Source: Stenotrophomonas nitritireducens (GTDB taxonomy: Bacteria; Pseudomonadota; Gammaproteobacteria; Xanthomonadales; Xanthomonadaceae). Taken from it: a DNA stretch of 64,000 bases. Position numbers and translations under genes: made by a program. The stretch covers positions 2,408,501 through 2,472,500 of the forward strand of contig NZ_CP016756.1 in assembly GCF_001700965.1 (NCBI RefSeq), read 5' to 3'. Within the stretch, counting starts at the first letter, position 1; each line of letters begins with the position of its first letter. The notes beneath the pieces were generated by a model, which saw only the letters and a list, made by a program, of their open reading frames with translations, was not told the origin of the DNA and did not search any database. Below are positions 9,770 to 19,110 of this stretch, one piece after another.

Positions 9770-9787
9770 GAGCGGCCGTAGCCGCTC
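9770..9787. terminator. short bidirectional hairpin between convergent genes
   Basis: GAGCGGC-CGTA-GCCGCTC forms a perfect 7-bp stem with a 4-base loop, between the ends of the rightward sulfotransferase gene and the leftward TonB receptor gene. The rightward strand then reads GTTCCCCTTTCC rather than a clean T run, so it is a likely but imperfect terminator. The core is also a degenerate copy of the AGGAGCGGC repeat. Confidence 0.5.
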
Positions 9788-9828
9788 CTGTTCCCCTTTC
9801 CATTTCCTCTTTTCGTTGCCGGATGACG

Positions 9829-12606
9829 TTACTGGCTGCGACCAAACCGCCAGTTCATCTCCAGCATGTACGAGCGGCCATAGCCGTTGTAGTTGAAGAT
9901 GTTGTAGTACGGATAGCTGGTATAGGTGCGATCACGCGGTGGCCGCTCGCCGGTGAGGTTGTTGGCGGTGACGCTCAGTGAGACATCGTCAGTCACCGCA
10001 TAGTCCACGGTCAGGTTGAAGGTGGTCCATGCCTTGACCTTGCCGGCATCATCAGCGGCATAGCCCTGGGTGGTGTCCTGCGCGGCGAAGTTGGGCGTGC
10101 GCCCGTAGCGGATGCCGTACAAGGTGGTGGTCCAGTCACCCATCTGCCAGCCCAGCGTGCCGCTGAAGATGTTCTTGAACTCGGAGGAGTAGTACGGATC
10201 GCGCAGCAGATCGATCACCGGGTCCTCCGGGTACTGCTGGCTTTCGTGCTTGAGGGTGACGTTGTAGCGGGCGCCCAGCATGAAGCTGCCCCAGCTGTCG
10301 GTGGCCCAGCGATAGTCCAGGTTGGCGGTGACGCCGCTGACGTCTTCCTTGGCGACGTTGATCGGGTTTACCGCCACCGTGTTGATCTGGTTCGGCTGGG
10401 GTGCATTGGGCCCGGCGCGGCCGATGCGTTGCAGGGCATCAACGCAGGTGGGCGAGCTGGCATCAAGCTGGCCTTGCCGGCATGCCGATTCATTGCGCAG
10501 CAGCAGGTCCAGGTCGAGGTCGGCGACCTTGTTGTCGATCTTGATACGGTAATAGTCGGCGCTGACCGTGAAGCTGCTGTTGGGTGACCAGACCACGCCG
10601 CCGCCCCAGGATTTGGCGGTGATCGATTTCAGGTCGCCATTGCCGGAGCGTGAGCCGCGCACCTGCTCATCGTTGAGCGTGCATTGGCTGATCGGCACGC
10701 CCGGCTGCTCGGTGGCGCAGCGGTAGTAATCCGGCACGAACGTATAGAAGCCGCTGTCGCCGGCAAATACGTAGGCCATGTCCGGCGACTTGAACGCGGT
10801 GGCGTAGTTGGCGCGGAACAGCAGCGCATCTATCGGGCGGAACTCCAGCGCGGCCTTGTAGGTGGCGCGTGAATCGCTGCCGCCACCGTCGTTCTTGTAG
10901 TCATCGTAGCGGCCGGACAGGCTCGCGGTGAGCTTGCTGAAGATTGGCACGCGCAGTTCCACCGCTGCCGCCCAGTTGTCACGCTTGCCCTTGCCCTGGG
11001 TGCCGCTGAGGCCCCAGAACTGGTCGCTGACCACGCGGGAGTCGGTGGGATTGGTCCATGACTGCTGGCCGGCCTGCAGCACGCCGGCAAAGCCGACATC
11101 GCCGGCGGGCAGGGTGAACAGCGAGGTGTTGGTGAACTGCAGGTTGACGTTCTGCGTCCAGGTCTTGGACTTGGTGCGGATCTCGCCCTGAAAGCTGCGG
11201 TACTGCTCAGGCGTCAGCGCCTGGTAGAAGCCAGCATCGTTGGGCTCGTAGATCGGGTAGCCGTAGTACTCGCCCAGCTGCGGGCCGAGGAAGTGTTCGC
11301 GGAAGAAGTCCTCCATCTTGTCCTTCAACGGCCACCACTGACGGCTGTCGATCTGGTATTCGGAGCGCGCGTAGTAGGCGTTGTAATCCCAGCTCGACTG
11401 CCCGACCGGACCCTTGATGCCGATGGCGATGTTGTAGGAGTCGGCGGTCTGGCGCTCGTTGTTGAAATTGAGGTCGCCGGTTTCCTCCGGCGAGAAGATG
11501 CGTTGATAGCTTTCCAGGTCGCCGGTGAGGCCGTTGAAGATGTAGCCGCTGGTATCCAGCGATGGCTGCCAGAAGCGCGAGCCCGAGTTGCTCTCGTTCT
11601 TGGTGCGGTTCATCAGCAAGGTGGCGTAGATATCGGTGCTGTCGTTGAGCGCGTAGTTCAGGTTGGCGTAGCCGGCCGCGCTGCGTTCCTTGTTGAGGAT
11701 GGTCGAGTAGCCCGGCTCATAGCGGCTGCCGCAGTAGTTGCCGCGGCCCGGGCGGGTGTCATAGATGGTGGTACCACCAAACAGGCCGGCCAGCGGTGCG
11801 CAGGCCGCCGCACCCGGATCGATATAGGCGCCATTGCTGGCGTTGTGCACAAAGGTGCGGCTGCCGTAACGGGCGGCGGTGTCGGGGTTGTCGTTGGTGG
11901 AGTCGAAGTGCTTGCGGTTGAAGCCGTAGATCGGGTCCTGGTTGCTCAGCTGCAGGCCGGCGGTCAGGTCGAGCTTGTCCCAGCTGTGGCCGCTGGTCAG
12001 CTGGAAGCGCTGGTTGCCGCCGCCACCGCCGTCGTAGCCGCCGATGCGGAAACTCATCTCGGTGCCGTCCAGTCGCTTCTTCAGGATGATGTTGACCACA
12101 CCGGCGATCGCGCTGGAGCCGTAGACCGAGGACTGGTTGCCCGGCGCGATGTCGATGCGTTCGACCATGGAGGTCGGGATGCTGGCCAGGTCGACGAAGT
12201 TGCTCTGGCCGTTGTACAGCAGCGGGTAGTCGGCCATCGGCCGCCCGTCGATCAACACCAGGGTGAAGCCGGGGTCCAGGCCGAGCAGGCTGATCGGCTT
12301 GGCCGCCGAGGTGAAGCCGCCGGAGAACTGGCTGTCCTGCACCGCACCGGTAGCCAGCGGCTGCGAGCGCAGCACCTCGTAGACGTCCTTGAAGCCCTGC
12401 TTCTGGATGTCCTGGGCGGTAATCGAGGTGACGGGGGTGGCGGTTTCGATCTGTACCTGGGGGATCAGCGAGCCGGTGACGGTGATCTTGTCGAGGGTCT
12501 CGACGTTCCGCTTGCTGGCCTCGTCTTGGGTCTGGGCGAACGCAAAGGACGTGTACGCGGCAAGGGCGGTGCACACGGCCGTACTCAGGAGTTGTCGTTT
12601 CATCAT
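9829..12606 (-). CDS. TonB-dependent outer-membrane receptor
   Basis: A 925-residue receptor with a signal peptide (cleavage probably after SFAFA), a TonB-box-like region (ETLDKITVTGS), a plug domain (TPVTSITAQDIQKQGFKDVYEVLRS through SSVYGSSAIAGVVNIILKK) and a long 22-strand-type barrel ending in MNWRFGRSQ. The plug phrase LVLIDGRPMADYPLLYNGQSN and the length fit the large-receptor class common in Xanthomonadaceae, which imports oligosaccharides, peptides or siderophores. There is no N-terminal signalling extension and no sigma/anti-sigma pair nearby. Two ATGs lie together at the start (12606 and 12603); either may be used. No substrate genes are adjacent. Confidence 0.92.
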   Translation of the reverse strand: MMKRQLLSTAVCTALAAYTSFAFAQTQDEASKRNVETLDKITVTGSLIPQVQIETATPVTSITAQDIQKQGFKDVYEVLRSQPLATGAVQDSQFSGGFTSAAKPISLLGLDPGFTLVLIDGRPMADYPLLYNGQSNFVDLASIPTSMVERIDIAPGNQSSVYGSSAIAGVVNIILKKRLDGTEMSFRIGGYDGGGGGNQRFQLTSGHSWDKLDLTAGLQLSNQDPIYGFNRKHFDSTNDNPDTAARYGSRTFVHNASNGAYIDPGAAACAPLAGLFGGTTIYDTRPGRGNYCGSRYEPGYSTILNKERSAAGYANLNYALNDSTDIYATLLMNRTKNESNSGSRFWQPSLDTSGYIFNGLTGDLESYQRIFSPEETGDLNFNNERQTADSYNIAIGIKGPVGQSSWDYNAYYARSEYQIDSRQWWPLKDKMEDFFREHFLGPQLGEYYGYPIYEPNDAGFYQALTPEQYRSFQGEIRTKSKTWTQNVNLQFTNTSLFTLPAGDVGFAGVLQAGQQSWTNPTDSRVVSDQFWGLSGTQGKGKRDNWAAAVELRVPIFSKLTASLSGRYDDYKNDGGGSDSRATYKAALEFRPIDALLFRANYATAFKSPDMAYVFAGDSGFYTFVPDYYRCATEQPGVPISQCTLNDEQVRGSRSGNGDLKSITAKSWGGGVVWSPNSSFTVSADYYRIKIDNKVADLDLDLLLRNESACRQGQLDASSPTCVDALQRIGRAGPNAPQPNQINTVAVNPINVAKEDVSGVTANLDYRWATDSWGSFMLGARYNVTLKHESQQYPEDPVIDLLRDPYYSSEFKNIFSGTLGWQMGDWTTTLYGIRYGRTPNFAAQDTTQGYAADDAGKVKAWTTFNLTVDYAVTDDVSLSVTANNLTGERPPRDRTYTSYPYYNIFNYNGYGRSYMLEMNWRFGRSQ

Positions 12607-13182
12607 GGGTACCTGGACTTGTGGAAGTGCCTGGCCCAGTCAACCGGTCGCTCCCTGCAGGAGCGCACTAACCCGGGACAGCTACACCACGTGTTCTAGG
12701 AACCGGAGCGGCTGGGTGTTTACGATAATTTAACTGTACCCGTCAACGTGGCGTGATGATCGGCACACTTCGGCAGGGCGGCTGGCCGCCGCTGGGGGCA
12801 ATGGGCGGTGCCGAGCGATCGCTGGGCTTGCGGCAGCCATGCCGCCTCGGGCGCAGCGCGCCATTCGGCCAGCTCGGGCCATCCCCGCTCCGCATGGGCA
12901 GCCATGCGTGCGCCGACGGCGCAGCTTCCGATTACCAAGCACCAGCTTGGCGGCGTGGCCGGTCGATTACCTGTTCGATCCTCGATCGTCCAAAAATCTG
13001 CAAAGCGAGTCGATCGCTTTGCGGGCCGGCAAGCAGATCTACAGAGCACGCAGCGCGCCAATGTAGTGCCGAGCCATGCTCGGCAAGGGCGTTACCGGTA
13101 GAGCCTCTGCCGAGCATGGCTCGGCACTACAGGGATGGCGGAATGAGGGTCGTGTGATTTTGCGGGTCATGTTCGGACCGGT
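12607..13182. other. 576-bp intergenic region with REP pair
   Basis: No convincing gene is seen. Bases 12714-12746 are AT-rich for this genome and probably carry the promoter of the leftward TonB receptor (TTGACG on the minus strand at 12741-12746, AT-rich GTTAAATTATCG just downstream). Bases 12750-12945 are GC-rich with several short imperfect inversions around GGCAGCCATG. Bases 13063-13130 are a REP pair. The open frames here lack coding character. Confidence 0.6.
13063..13130. repeat. inverted pair of GTAG-type REP elements
   Basis: GTAGTGCCGAGCCATGCTCGGCA and the inverse TGCCGAGCATGGCTCGGCACTAC flank a spacer with ACCGGTAGAG, the same arrangement as at 2211-2278 and 62072-62139. Confidence 0.9.
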
Positions 13183-14982
13183 ATGCTGACGCGCATGCAG
13201 CTATCTCGAATCACCCCGCTCCTTCTGTTTCTGGCATTGCTGGCAGCAGCTCCGCTTGCCCATGCCCGTGGCACAATCGAAAAAGTCCAGATCAAGGGTC
13301 TGGACAAGGGTGATGACGCCGAGATGATCGAAAATATCGAGGTTTCACTCTCGGTCTACGATGCGATCGGCAAGGTGCAGGGCGAATCGCGCTTGGAATA
13401 CCTGCTGTCGCAGGCCGAGCGGCAGACGCGCACGGCGCTGGAGCCGTTCGGCTTCTACAACCCCAAGATCACCGTGGAAGCGCCGCGCACCGGCGATACC
13501 CTGCAGGTGCTGATCCAGGTCGACAAGGGCGAGCAGATCAAGGTGCGTACCGAGGAACTGGCCATCACCGGCCCGGCTTCGCGCGATCAGTACCTGCAGG
13601 AAGACATTGAGGCCTTCCAGCCCAAGACCGGCGAGGTCTTCGATTCGGTCAACTACGAAGCCAGCAAGATCAAGATCACCCGGCGCCTGGCCGAGCGTGG
13701 TTATTTCGATGCCGATTTCACCCAGCGCAAGGTGGAAGTGACGCGTGCCGAGAACGCCGCCGACATCTTCCTCACCTGGGACAGCGGCCGCCGCTACAAC
13801 ATGGGCCCGATTTCCTTTGAGCAGGATTATTTCCGCCCGGACTTGTTCGAGCCGCTGGTCTACTGGGAGCAGGGCAGCTACTGGCATGAAGGCAAGCTCG
13901 ACCGCCTGCGCGAGTCGCTGACCAAGCTCGACTACTTCAGCGTCATCGACATCCAGCCGCACCCGGAACAGGCCGATGAAAGCGGCGAGGTACCGGTCAA
14001 CGTCAAGCTGACCCGCGCCAAGCGCACCATCTACACCGCCGGTCTGAGCTACGGCAGCGAGAGTGGCCCGGGTGTGCGCGGCGGCGTCGAGCGTCGCTAC
14101 GTCAACCGGCGTGGGCACAAGCTCACCACCCAGCTGGACTACGCGCAGAAGCGCAAGAGCTTCATCACCAGCTACCGGGTACCGGGTTTCCGTTGGCTGG
14201 ATGGTTGGTATACCTATGCGGTCAGCGCCTACGACGAGCAGACCGACTACATCGACCTGCGCAACATCAAGCTGATCGCCAGCCGCAGTGGCGAGATCAA
14301 CGAGCACTGGACCGCCATCGTGTCGATGAACGCCCTGCGCGAGCGCTGGCGCTACAGCTCCGGCGATGCGTTCAACGCAGCGGTCTACAACTATTCAACC
14401 CTGGTCTACCCACAGCTCACAGCCGACTACGTCGATGTCGATGACAAGAGCTTCCCGCGCCGTGGCCTGAGCGGCAATGCCACCATGCGCGGTGGCATCG
14501 AAGGCGCCGGCTCGGATACCAGCTTCATCCAGGCGGACGCCACCTTGCGCTGGTATATACCGGTGGGCGACGCGGATCGCCTGATCCTGCGCGGGCAGGC
14601 CGGCACCACCTGGACCAGCGATCTGGTCTCGATGCCGCCCAGCCTGCGCTACTTCGCTGGTGGCGACCGCTCCATCCGCGGTTATGCCTACCGAGAGGTC
14701 GGCCCACGCACGCCGGCGCCTGACAAGTTCGCACTCGGCGCCAAGAATCTGGTGGTCGGCTCGGCCGAATACGAGCATTACTTCGGTGGCGGCCCGTGGG
14801 GCGGCGCGGTGTTCGTCGACACCGGCAGCGCCTTCGACAACACCATTGATCTGCACACCGGCGTTGGTTTCGGCGTGCGCTGGAAATCGCCGGTTGGCCC
14901 GGTCCGCATCGATATCGCGCATGGCTTGAACAGCCCCGATTCGCAGTTCCAGCTCTACCTCAACATCGGAGCGGACCTGTGA
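13183..14982 (+). CDS. tamA: TamA, outer-membrane component of the TAM complex
   Basis: A 599-residue Omp85-family protein with a signal peptide (cleavage near AHARG), three N-terminal POTRA-type domains (to about residue 280; IEKVQIKGL, EELAITGPASRDQYL, RRYNMGPISFEQDYF) and a C-terminal 16-strand barrel. The barrel carries the Omp85 L6-loop motif in RYFAGGDRSIRGYAY and ends in LNIGADL. With TamB it forms the translocation and assembly module that helps insert outer-membrane proteins and move lipids. ATG 13183 is chosen; ATG 13195 is a shorter alternative. The stop overlaps the GTG of tamB. Confidence 0.94.
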   Translation: MLTRMQLSRITPLLLFLALLAAAPLAHARGTIEKVQIKGLDKGDDAEMIENIEVSLSVYDAIGKVQGESRLEYLLSQAERQTRTALEPFGFYNPKITVEAPRTGDTLQVLIQVDKGEQIKVRTEELAITGPASRDQYLQEDIEAFQPKTGEVFDSVNYEASKIKITRRLAERGYFDADFTQRKVEVTRAENAADIFLTWDSGRRYNMGPISFEQDYFRPDLFEPLVYWEQGSYWHEGKLDRLRESLTKLDYFSVIDIQPHPEQADESGEVPVNVKLTRAKRTIYTAGLSYGSESGPGVRGGVERRYVNRRGHKLTTQLDYAQKRKSFITSYRVPGFRWLDGWYTYAVSAYDEQTDYIDLRNIKLIASRSGEINEHWTAIVSMNALRERWRYSSGDAFNAAVYNYSTLVYPQLTADYVDVDDKSFPRRGLSGNATMRGGIEGAGSDTSFIQADATLRWYIPVGDADRLILRGQAGTTWTSDLVSMPPSLRYFAGGDRSIRGYAYREVGPRTPAPDKFALGAKNLVVGSAEYEHYFGGGPWGGAVFVDTGSAFDNTIDLHTGVGFGVRWKSPVGPVRIDIAHGLNSPDSQFQLYLNIGADL

Positions 14983-17900
14983 GCCGCCGTCCCGACGAGG
15001 TGAGCGCGGAAGAACGCGAAGCACGCATCGCCGAGCTGCGGGCCAAGCGCAAGGCGCGCCTGCGCACGCTGGCGATCCGCAGCGGCATCACCATCACCGC
15101 GCTGGTGCTGCTGGGCCTGTTTGCCCTGTATTGGCTGTTGCAGACGGTGGCCGGGCGCGAGGTATTGCTGGCCCAGGTGGTAGCGCGGCTGCCGGCGGGT
15201 TCCTCGCTGACCTGGAGCAAGGCCGAAGGCCCGCTGGCCGGGCCGCTGATCCTGCACGACCTGGATTTCCGCTACAACGACCTGCATTTCACTGCCGCCC
15301 AGGCCTATCTGGATCCGGACATCCGCCCGCTGCTGGGCCGCAAGCTGCGCCTGGATGCACTGCGCATCAGCGACGCCACGCTGGAACTCGGCCCCTCCGA
15401 AGACAAGCCGTTCGAGCTGCCGCGCTGGCCCGACGTGCTGCCGGCCATCGAGCTGCCGCTGGCCCTGCAGGCCGACACCATCGTGATCGACGGCCTGCGC
15501 ATCACCCAGCTGCAGCAACCCATCATCGACATCACCCGCGTGCGCGGTGGGCTGGAAGCGGCCAGTGGCGAGTTCACCGCCAGCCAGCTCAAGGTCAACA
15601 GCAACCTGGGTGATTTCCGCATCGACGGCCATTACCTGCCGCGCGAGGATTACGCCACCGACCTGACCGTGCGCGCGCTGATGCCGCCGCGTCCGGGCCA
15701 GCCTGCGGCACGCCTGGGCCTGGTCGCTCGCGGTGACCTGGCGCATATGGAAGTCGCCATTGCAGGTTATGCGCCCAAGCCGCTGCACATCAGCCTGGTC
15801 CTGGACGGCCGCACCGATCCGATATGGAACGTGGCCGCGCGCAGCGAGCAGCTGGACATCGGGCAAGTGGTACCGGCGCAGTTCCTGGCCGACGCCCCGG
15901 CACCGCTGGCGCTGGATTTCACAGCACGCGGGCGCGGTGGCCAGGCCAAGCTGCAGGGCCGCGTACGCCAGGGCGAGAACGAACTGGTGCTGGCGCCGTC
16001 CAACGTCGCCATCGAGAACCAGGTGCTGACGGTCGCACCGCTGGTTGCCGAAGCCTTCGGCGGCACCGTGCGGCTGCAGGGCACTGCGGATTTCAGTGAT
16101 GCGCAGAATCCCGGCTTCCACTTCGCGGTGGTGGCCAACCAGCTCACCTATACGCCCGAGCCGGATCCTAGTTCGCCGGACAGCACGCCGGTGCCACTGC
16201 ACCTGAAGGAAGCGCGGCTGGGCGTGGCCGGCAACCTCAAGAACTGGGCCGCGGTCGGCAAGGCCGATGTGTCGCGCGAAGCACAGGACGCCAACCTGGA
16301 TTTCGATGTGCGTGGCAACGACCAGCAGGCACGCATCGAACGGCTCAAGGCGACCACCCCCGGTGGCGCGATGGAATTGAAGGGCTCGGCGGCGTGGGCG
16401 CCCGAGCTGGCCTGGGATGTGGAAGCGCGCCTTGCCAAGTTCGACCCGGGCTATTTCGCCCCGGGCTGGGAAGGCAACCTGTCCGGCACGCTGGCTTCCA
16501 AGGGCAAGCAGTTGCCGGCGGTGGCTGGCAGCACCCACATGAGTTTTGAAGCCACCCTGGACGTACCGCAGATCAACGGCATGCTGCGTGGCCGCCGGGT
16601 TGATGCACGCGCAAAATTGGCGCTGCAGGGCAACCAGGGCGAAGGCAATGTGCGGCTGGTGATGGGCGACAGCCAGATCGAGGCCAAGGGCAAGGTGGGT
16701 GACCGCCTGGACGTGGATGCGCGGCTGACGCCGCTGCATCTGTCCGATCTGCTGCCCGGTGGCACCGGCAGCCTGGCCGGCACCGTGCAGCTGCGCGGCA
16801 CGCCCAGCCAGCCGGACATCAGCGCCGATCTGCGCGGCAACGGCCTGCAGTGGGACGACTGGAAGGCGCAGCAGATCAGCATCACCGGTCGCCTGCCCTG
16901 GCGCGGCGACAGCGGCGCATTGCAGGTCCACGGCAGCGCGGTGCAGGTGGGCATGCTGCTGGACCAGGTTAACATCAATGCGCGCGGCAGCGTGCAGAAC
17001 CTGCAGCTCGATGCCGATACCCGCAACGAACTGGGCGCGGTGGCACTGAGCGGCAGCGTGCGGCAGCAGGGCCAGGCCTGGCGCGGCGAGCTGGCATCGC
17101 TGCGCATCGCGCCGGTCAAGGGTGCGCCCTGGCAGCTGCTGCAGCCGGCGGCGTTCAACGTGCAGGGCAACAACTTCAGCCTGTCCGAAGCCTGCCTGGG
17201 CGCGGACACCGGCGGTGCCCTGTGCGTCGCCGCCAACTGGCCGCGCGACGGCCTGCAGCTGCGCGGTGACGCGCTGCCGCTTGCGCTGGTGCAGCCCTGG
17301 TTGCCGCCCAACGAAGGCCGCCGCATGTACCTGCGCGGCGACCTCACCCTGGATGGCAACATCCGCCCGCGTGGCAATGCCTGGGAAGGCGCCTTCAAGG
17401 TGGCCTCGGCCGAAGGCGGCATCCGCCTGGGCGACAACGCGCGCGGCGAACTGGTGCGTTACGACAACTTCTCGTTGAACGTGGACATGCTGCCCAACAG
17501 CATCAAGGGCTACCTGGGTGTCGGTTTCAAGGGCGACGGCTTCATCGACGCCAAGGTGCAGACCGGTTGGGAGCCCAACGCGGCGCTCACCGGCGAGCTG
17601 TACATGAACATCGCGCGGCTGTACTGGCTGGAGCTGTTCTCGCCCGACCTGGTCCGGCCCCAGGGCTTGATCGAAGGCCACGTCAGCCTGCGCGGCACGC
17701 GCTCGCAGCCGACCTTGGGCGGCGAAGCCAAGCTCAGCGATTTCACCGGCGAACTTCCCGCGCTGGGCCTGACCCTGAGCGAGGGCAAGGGGACCTTCAC
17801 CGCCCAGCCGGATGGTTCGGCGCGCATCAGCGCCTCGGCCAAGACCGGTGGCGAAGGGACATTGCAGGTGGACGGTGGCCTGTCCTGGTTTGGCGATGCG

Positions 17901-18839
17901 CAGCCGCTGCAACTGCATATCCATGGCGACAAGGTGCTGCTCGCCAATACCAGCGAACTGCGTGTGGTGGCCAATCCGGACCTGAACTTCACGCTGGCCG
18001 GTACCGCGATGGAACTGCGCGGCAGCGTGCACGTGCCCGAGGCGGACCTGGACCTGGAACGCTTGGATCGCGGCACTTCGTCGTCGGAAGACATCGTGGT
18101 GCTGGACCCGGTGGATCCGGAAGAAGGCCCGTCCTCGCCGCTGGACATGGACCTGACCGTCAGCCTTGGCGACAAGGTCAAGATGAGTGGCTTCGGCCTG
18201 AAGGGCGCGTTGACCGGGCGCATGCAGGTGCGCGCACGCCCGGGCCGCGAAATGACCGCCAACGGCGGCCTCGAAGTCAGCGGCCGCTACAAGGCTTACG
18301 GCCAGGACCTGACCATCACCGATGGCCAGCTGTTGTGGAACTACGGCGTGGTCTCCGACCCGCGCATCAACATCAAGGCCGAACGCGCGATTGGTGATGT
18401 CACCGCCGGCATCACCGTCACCGGCCGCGCGCAGCAGCCGAGGGTGGATGTGTGGTCCGATCCGGCGATGTCGCAATCCGAATCGCTGGCCTATCTGGTG
18501 CTGGGGCGCAGCCTGAGCATGGCCAGCAGCGACCAGGCACAGCAGGTCAACGCGGCCTCGGCGGCCTTGTCGGCGGGCAGCGGCCTGTTGGCCGCGCAGG
18601 TGGGCGCCAAGCTAGGCCTGGATGATGCAGGCGTCAGCCAGTCGCGCGCACTGGGCGGCTCGGTGATCGGCGTGGGCAAGTACATCACACCCAAGCTCTA
18701 CATCGGCTACGGCGTCTCACTGGTCGGCAGCGGCTCGGTGCTGACCCTGAAGTACCTGCTGCGTCGCGGCTTCGATATCGAAGTGGAATCGTCCACGGTT
18801 GAAAACCGCGGCTCGGTGAACTGGCGCAAGGAGCGTTGA
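14979..18839 (+). CDS. tamB: TamB, inner-membrane-anchored TAM component (DUF490)
   Basis: A 1,286-residue protein starting at a GTG that overlaps the tamA stop (GTGA). A single N-terminal membrane anchor (about residues 30-52, GITITALVLLGLFALYWLL) is followed by a long beta-rich periplasmic body and the conserved C-terminal TamB domain, including GRYKAYGQDLTITDGQLLWN, DPRINIKAERAIGDVTAGI, PAMSQSESLAYLVLGR and the terminal KYITPKLYIGYGVSLVGSG. The length matches the family. TamB spans the periplasm and hands substrates or lipids to TamA; the tamA-tamB order is conserved in proteobacteria. Confidence 0.95.
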   Translation: MSRRPDEVSAEEREARIAELRAKRKARLRTLAIRSGITITALVLLGLFALYWLLQTVAGREVLLAQVVARLPAGSSLTWSKAEGPLAGPLILHDLDFRYNDLHFTAAQAYLDPDIRPLLGRKLRLDALRISDATLELGPSEDKPFELPRWPDVLPAIELPLALQADTIVIDGLRITQLQQPIIDITRVRGGLEAASGEFTASQLKVNSNLGDFRIDGHYLPREDYATDLTVRALMPPRPGQPAARLGLVARGDLAHMEVAIAGYAPKPLHISLVLDGRTDPIWNVAARSEQLDIGQVVPAQFLADAPAPLALDFTARGRGGQAKLQGRVRQGENELVLAPSNVAIENQVLTVAPLVAEAFGGTVRLQGTADFSDAQNPGFHFAVVANQLTYTPEPDPSSPDSTPVPLHLKEARLGVAGNLKNWAAVGKADVSREAQDANLDFDVRGNDQQARIERLKATTPGGAMELKGSAAWAPELAWDVEARLAKFDPGYFAPGWEGNLSGTLASKGKQLPAVAGSTHMSFEATLDVPQINGMLRGRRVDARAKLALQGNQGEGNVRLVMGDSQIEAKGKVGDRLDVDARLTPLHLSDLLPGGTGSLAGTVQLRGTPSQPDISADLRGNGLQWDDWKAQQISITGRLPWRGDSGALQVHGSAVQVGMLLDQVNINARGSVQNLQLDADTRNELGAVALSGSVRQQGQAWRGELASLRIAPVKGAPWQLLQPAAFNVQGNNFSLSEACLGADTGGALCVAANWPRDGLQLRGDALPLALVQPWLPPNEGRRMYLRGDLTLDGNIRPRGNAWEGAFKVASAEGGIRLGDNARGELVRYDNFSLNVDMLPNSIKGYLGVGFKGDGFIDAKVQTGWEPNAALTGELYMNIARLYWLELFSPDLVRPQGLIEGHVSLRGTRSQPTLGGEAKLSDFTGELPALGLTLSEGKGTFTAQPDGSARISASAKTGGEGTLQVDGGLSWFGDAQPLQLHIHGDKVLLANTSELRVVANPDLNFTLAGTAMELRGSVHVPEADLDLERLDRGTSSSEDIVVLDPVDPEEGPSSPLDMDLTVSLGDKVKMSGFGLKGALTGRMQVRARPGREMTANGGLEVSGRYKAYGQDLTITDGQLLWNYGVVSDPRINIKAERAIGDVTAGITVTGRAQQPRVDVWSDPAMSQSESLAYLVLGRSLSMASSDQAQQVNAASAALSAGSGLLAAQVGAKLGLDDAGVSQSRALGGSVIGVGKYITPKLYIGYGVSLVGSGSVLTLKYLLRRGFDIEVESSTVENRGSVNWRKER

Positions 18840-18852
18840 GGTCACGGAGTGT

Positions 18853-18984
18853 TGTAGGAGCGGCGTAAGCCGCGAAACCAGCACTCCCACCGCAGCCATT
18901 GGCGCATAGCGCTGACCGAAGATGCTTCGCCGCGAAGCCACACCTCAGTGGCTTCGCGGCTCACGCCGCTCCCACATGCCCCAC
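18853..18984. repeat. inverted pair of AGGAGCGGCGTRAGCCGCGAA repeats
   Basis: TGTAGGAGCGGCGTAAGCCGCGAA at the left is answered by TTCGCGGCTCACGCCGCTCCCACA at the right. The two arms could form one long hairpin after tamB; each arm also folds by itself. No T run follows. Confidence 0.8.
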
Positions 18985-19110
18985 TCTTCCGGCAGCCTCC
19001 TGACGTAGCCCATGCAGGCTCTGGTTGGCCTTGGTGTGACTGCTGGCGGTTGCCGCTCTTGGCCCGCGCCGCTACTGTCGGCGGCTGTTCTGTAATCCGC
19101 TGGAGTTCCG

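Noticed and set aside
12720..13061. A 113-codon leftward frame upstream of tamA
   Set aside because: Trp/Arg/Cys/Pro-rich with no RBS or motif; it overlaps the presumed TonB receptor promoter.
14955..18476. A 1,173-codon open frame on the strand opposite tamB
   Set aside because: It is the mirror of tamB codons in high-GC DNA; it is rich in Arg, Gln, His and Ala, has no domain, and tamB is clearly the real gene.
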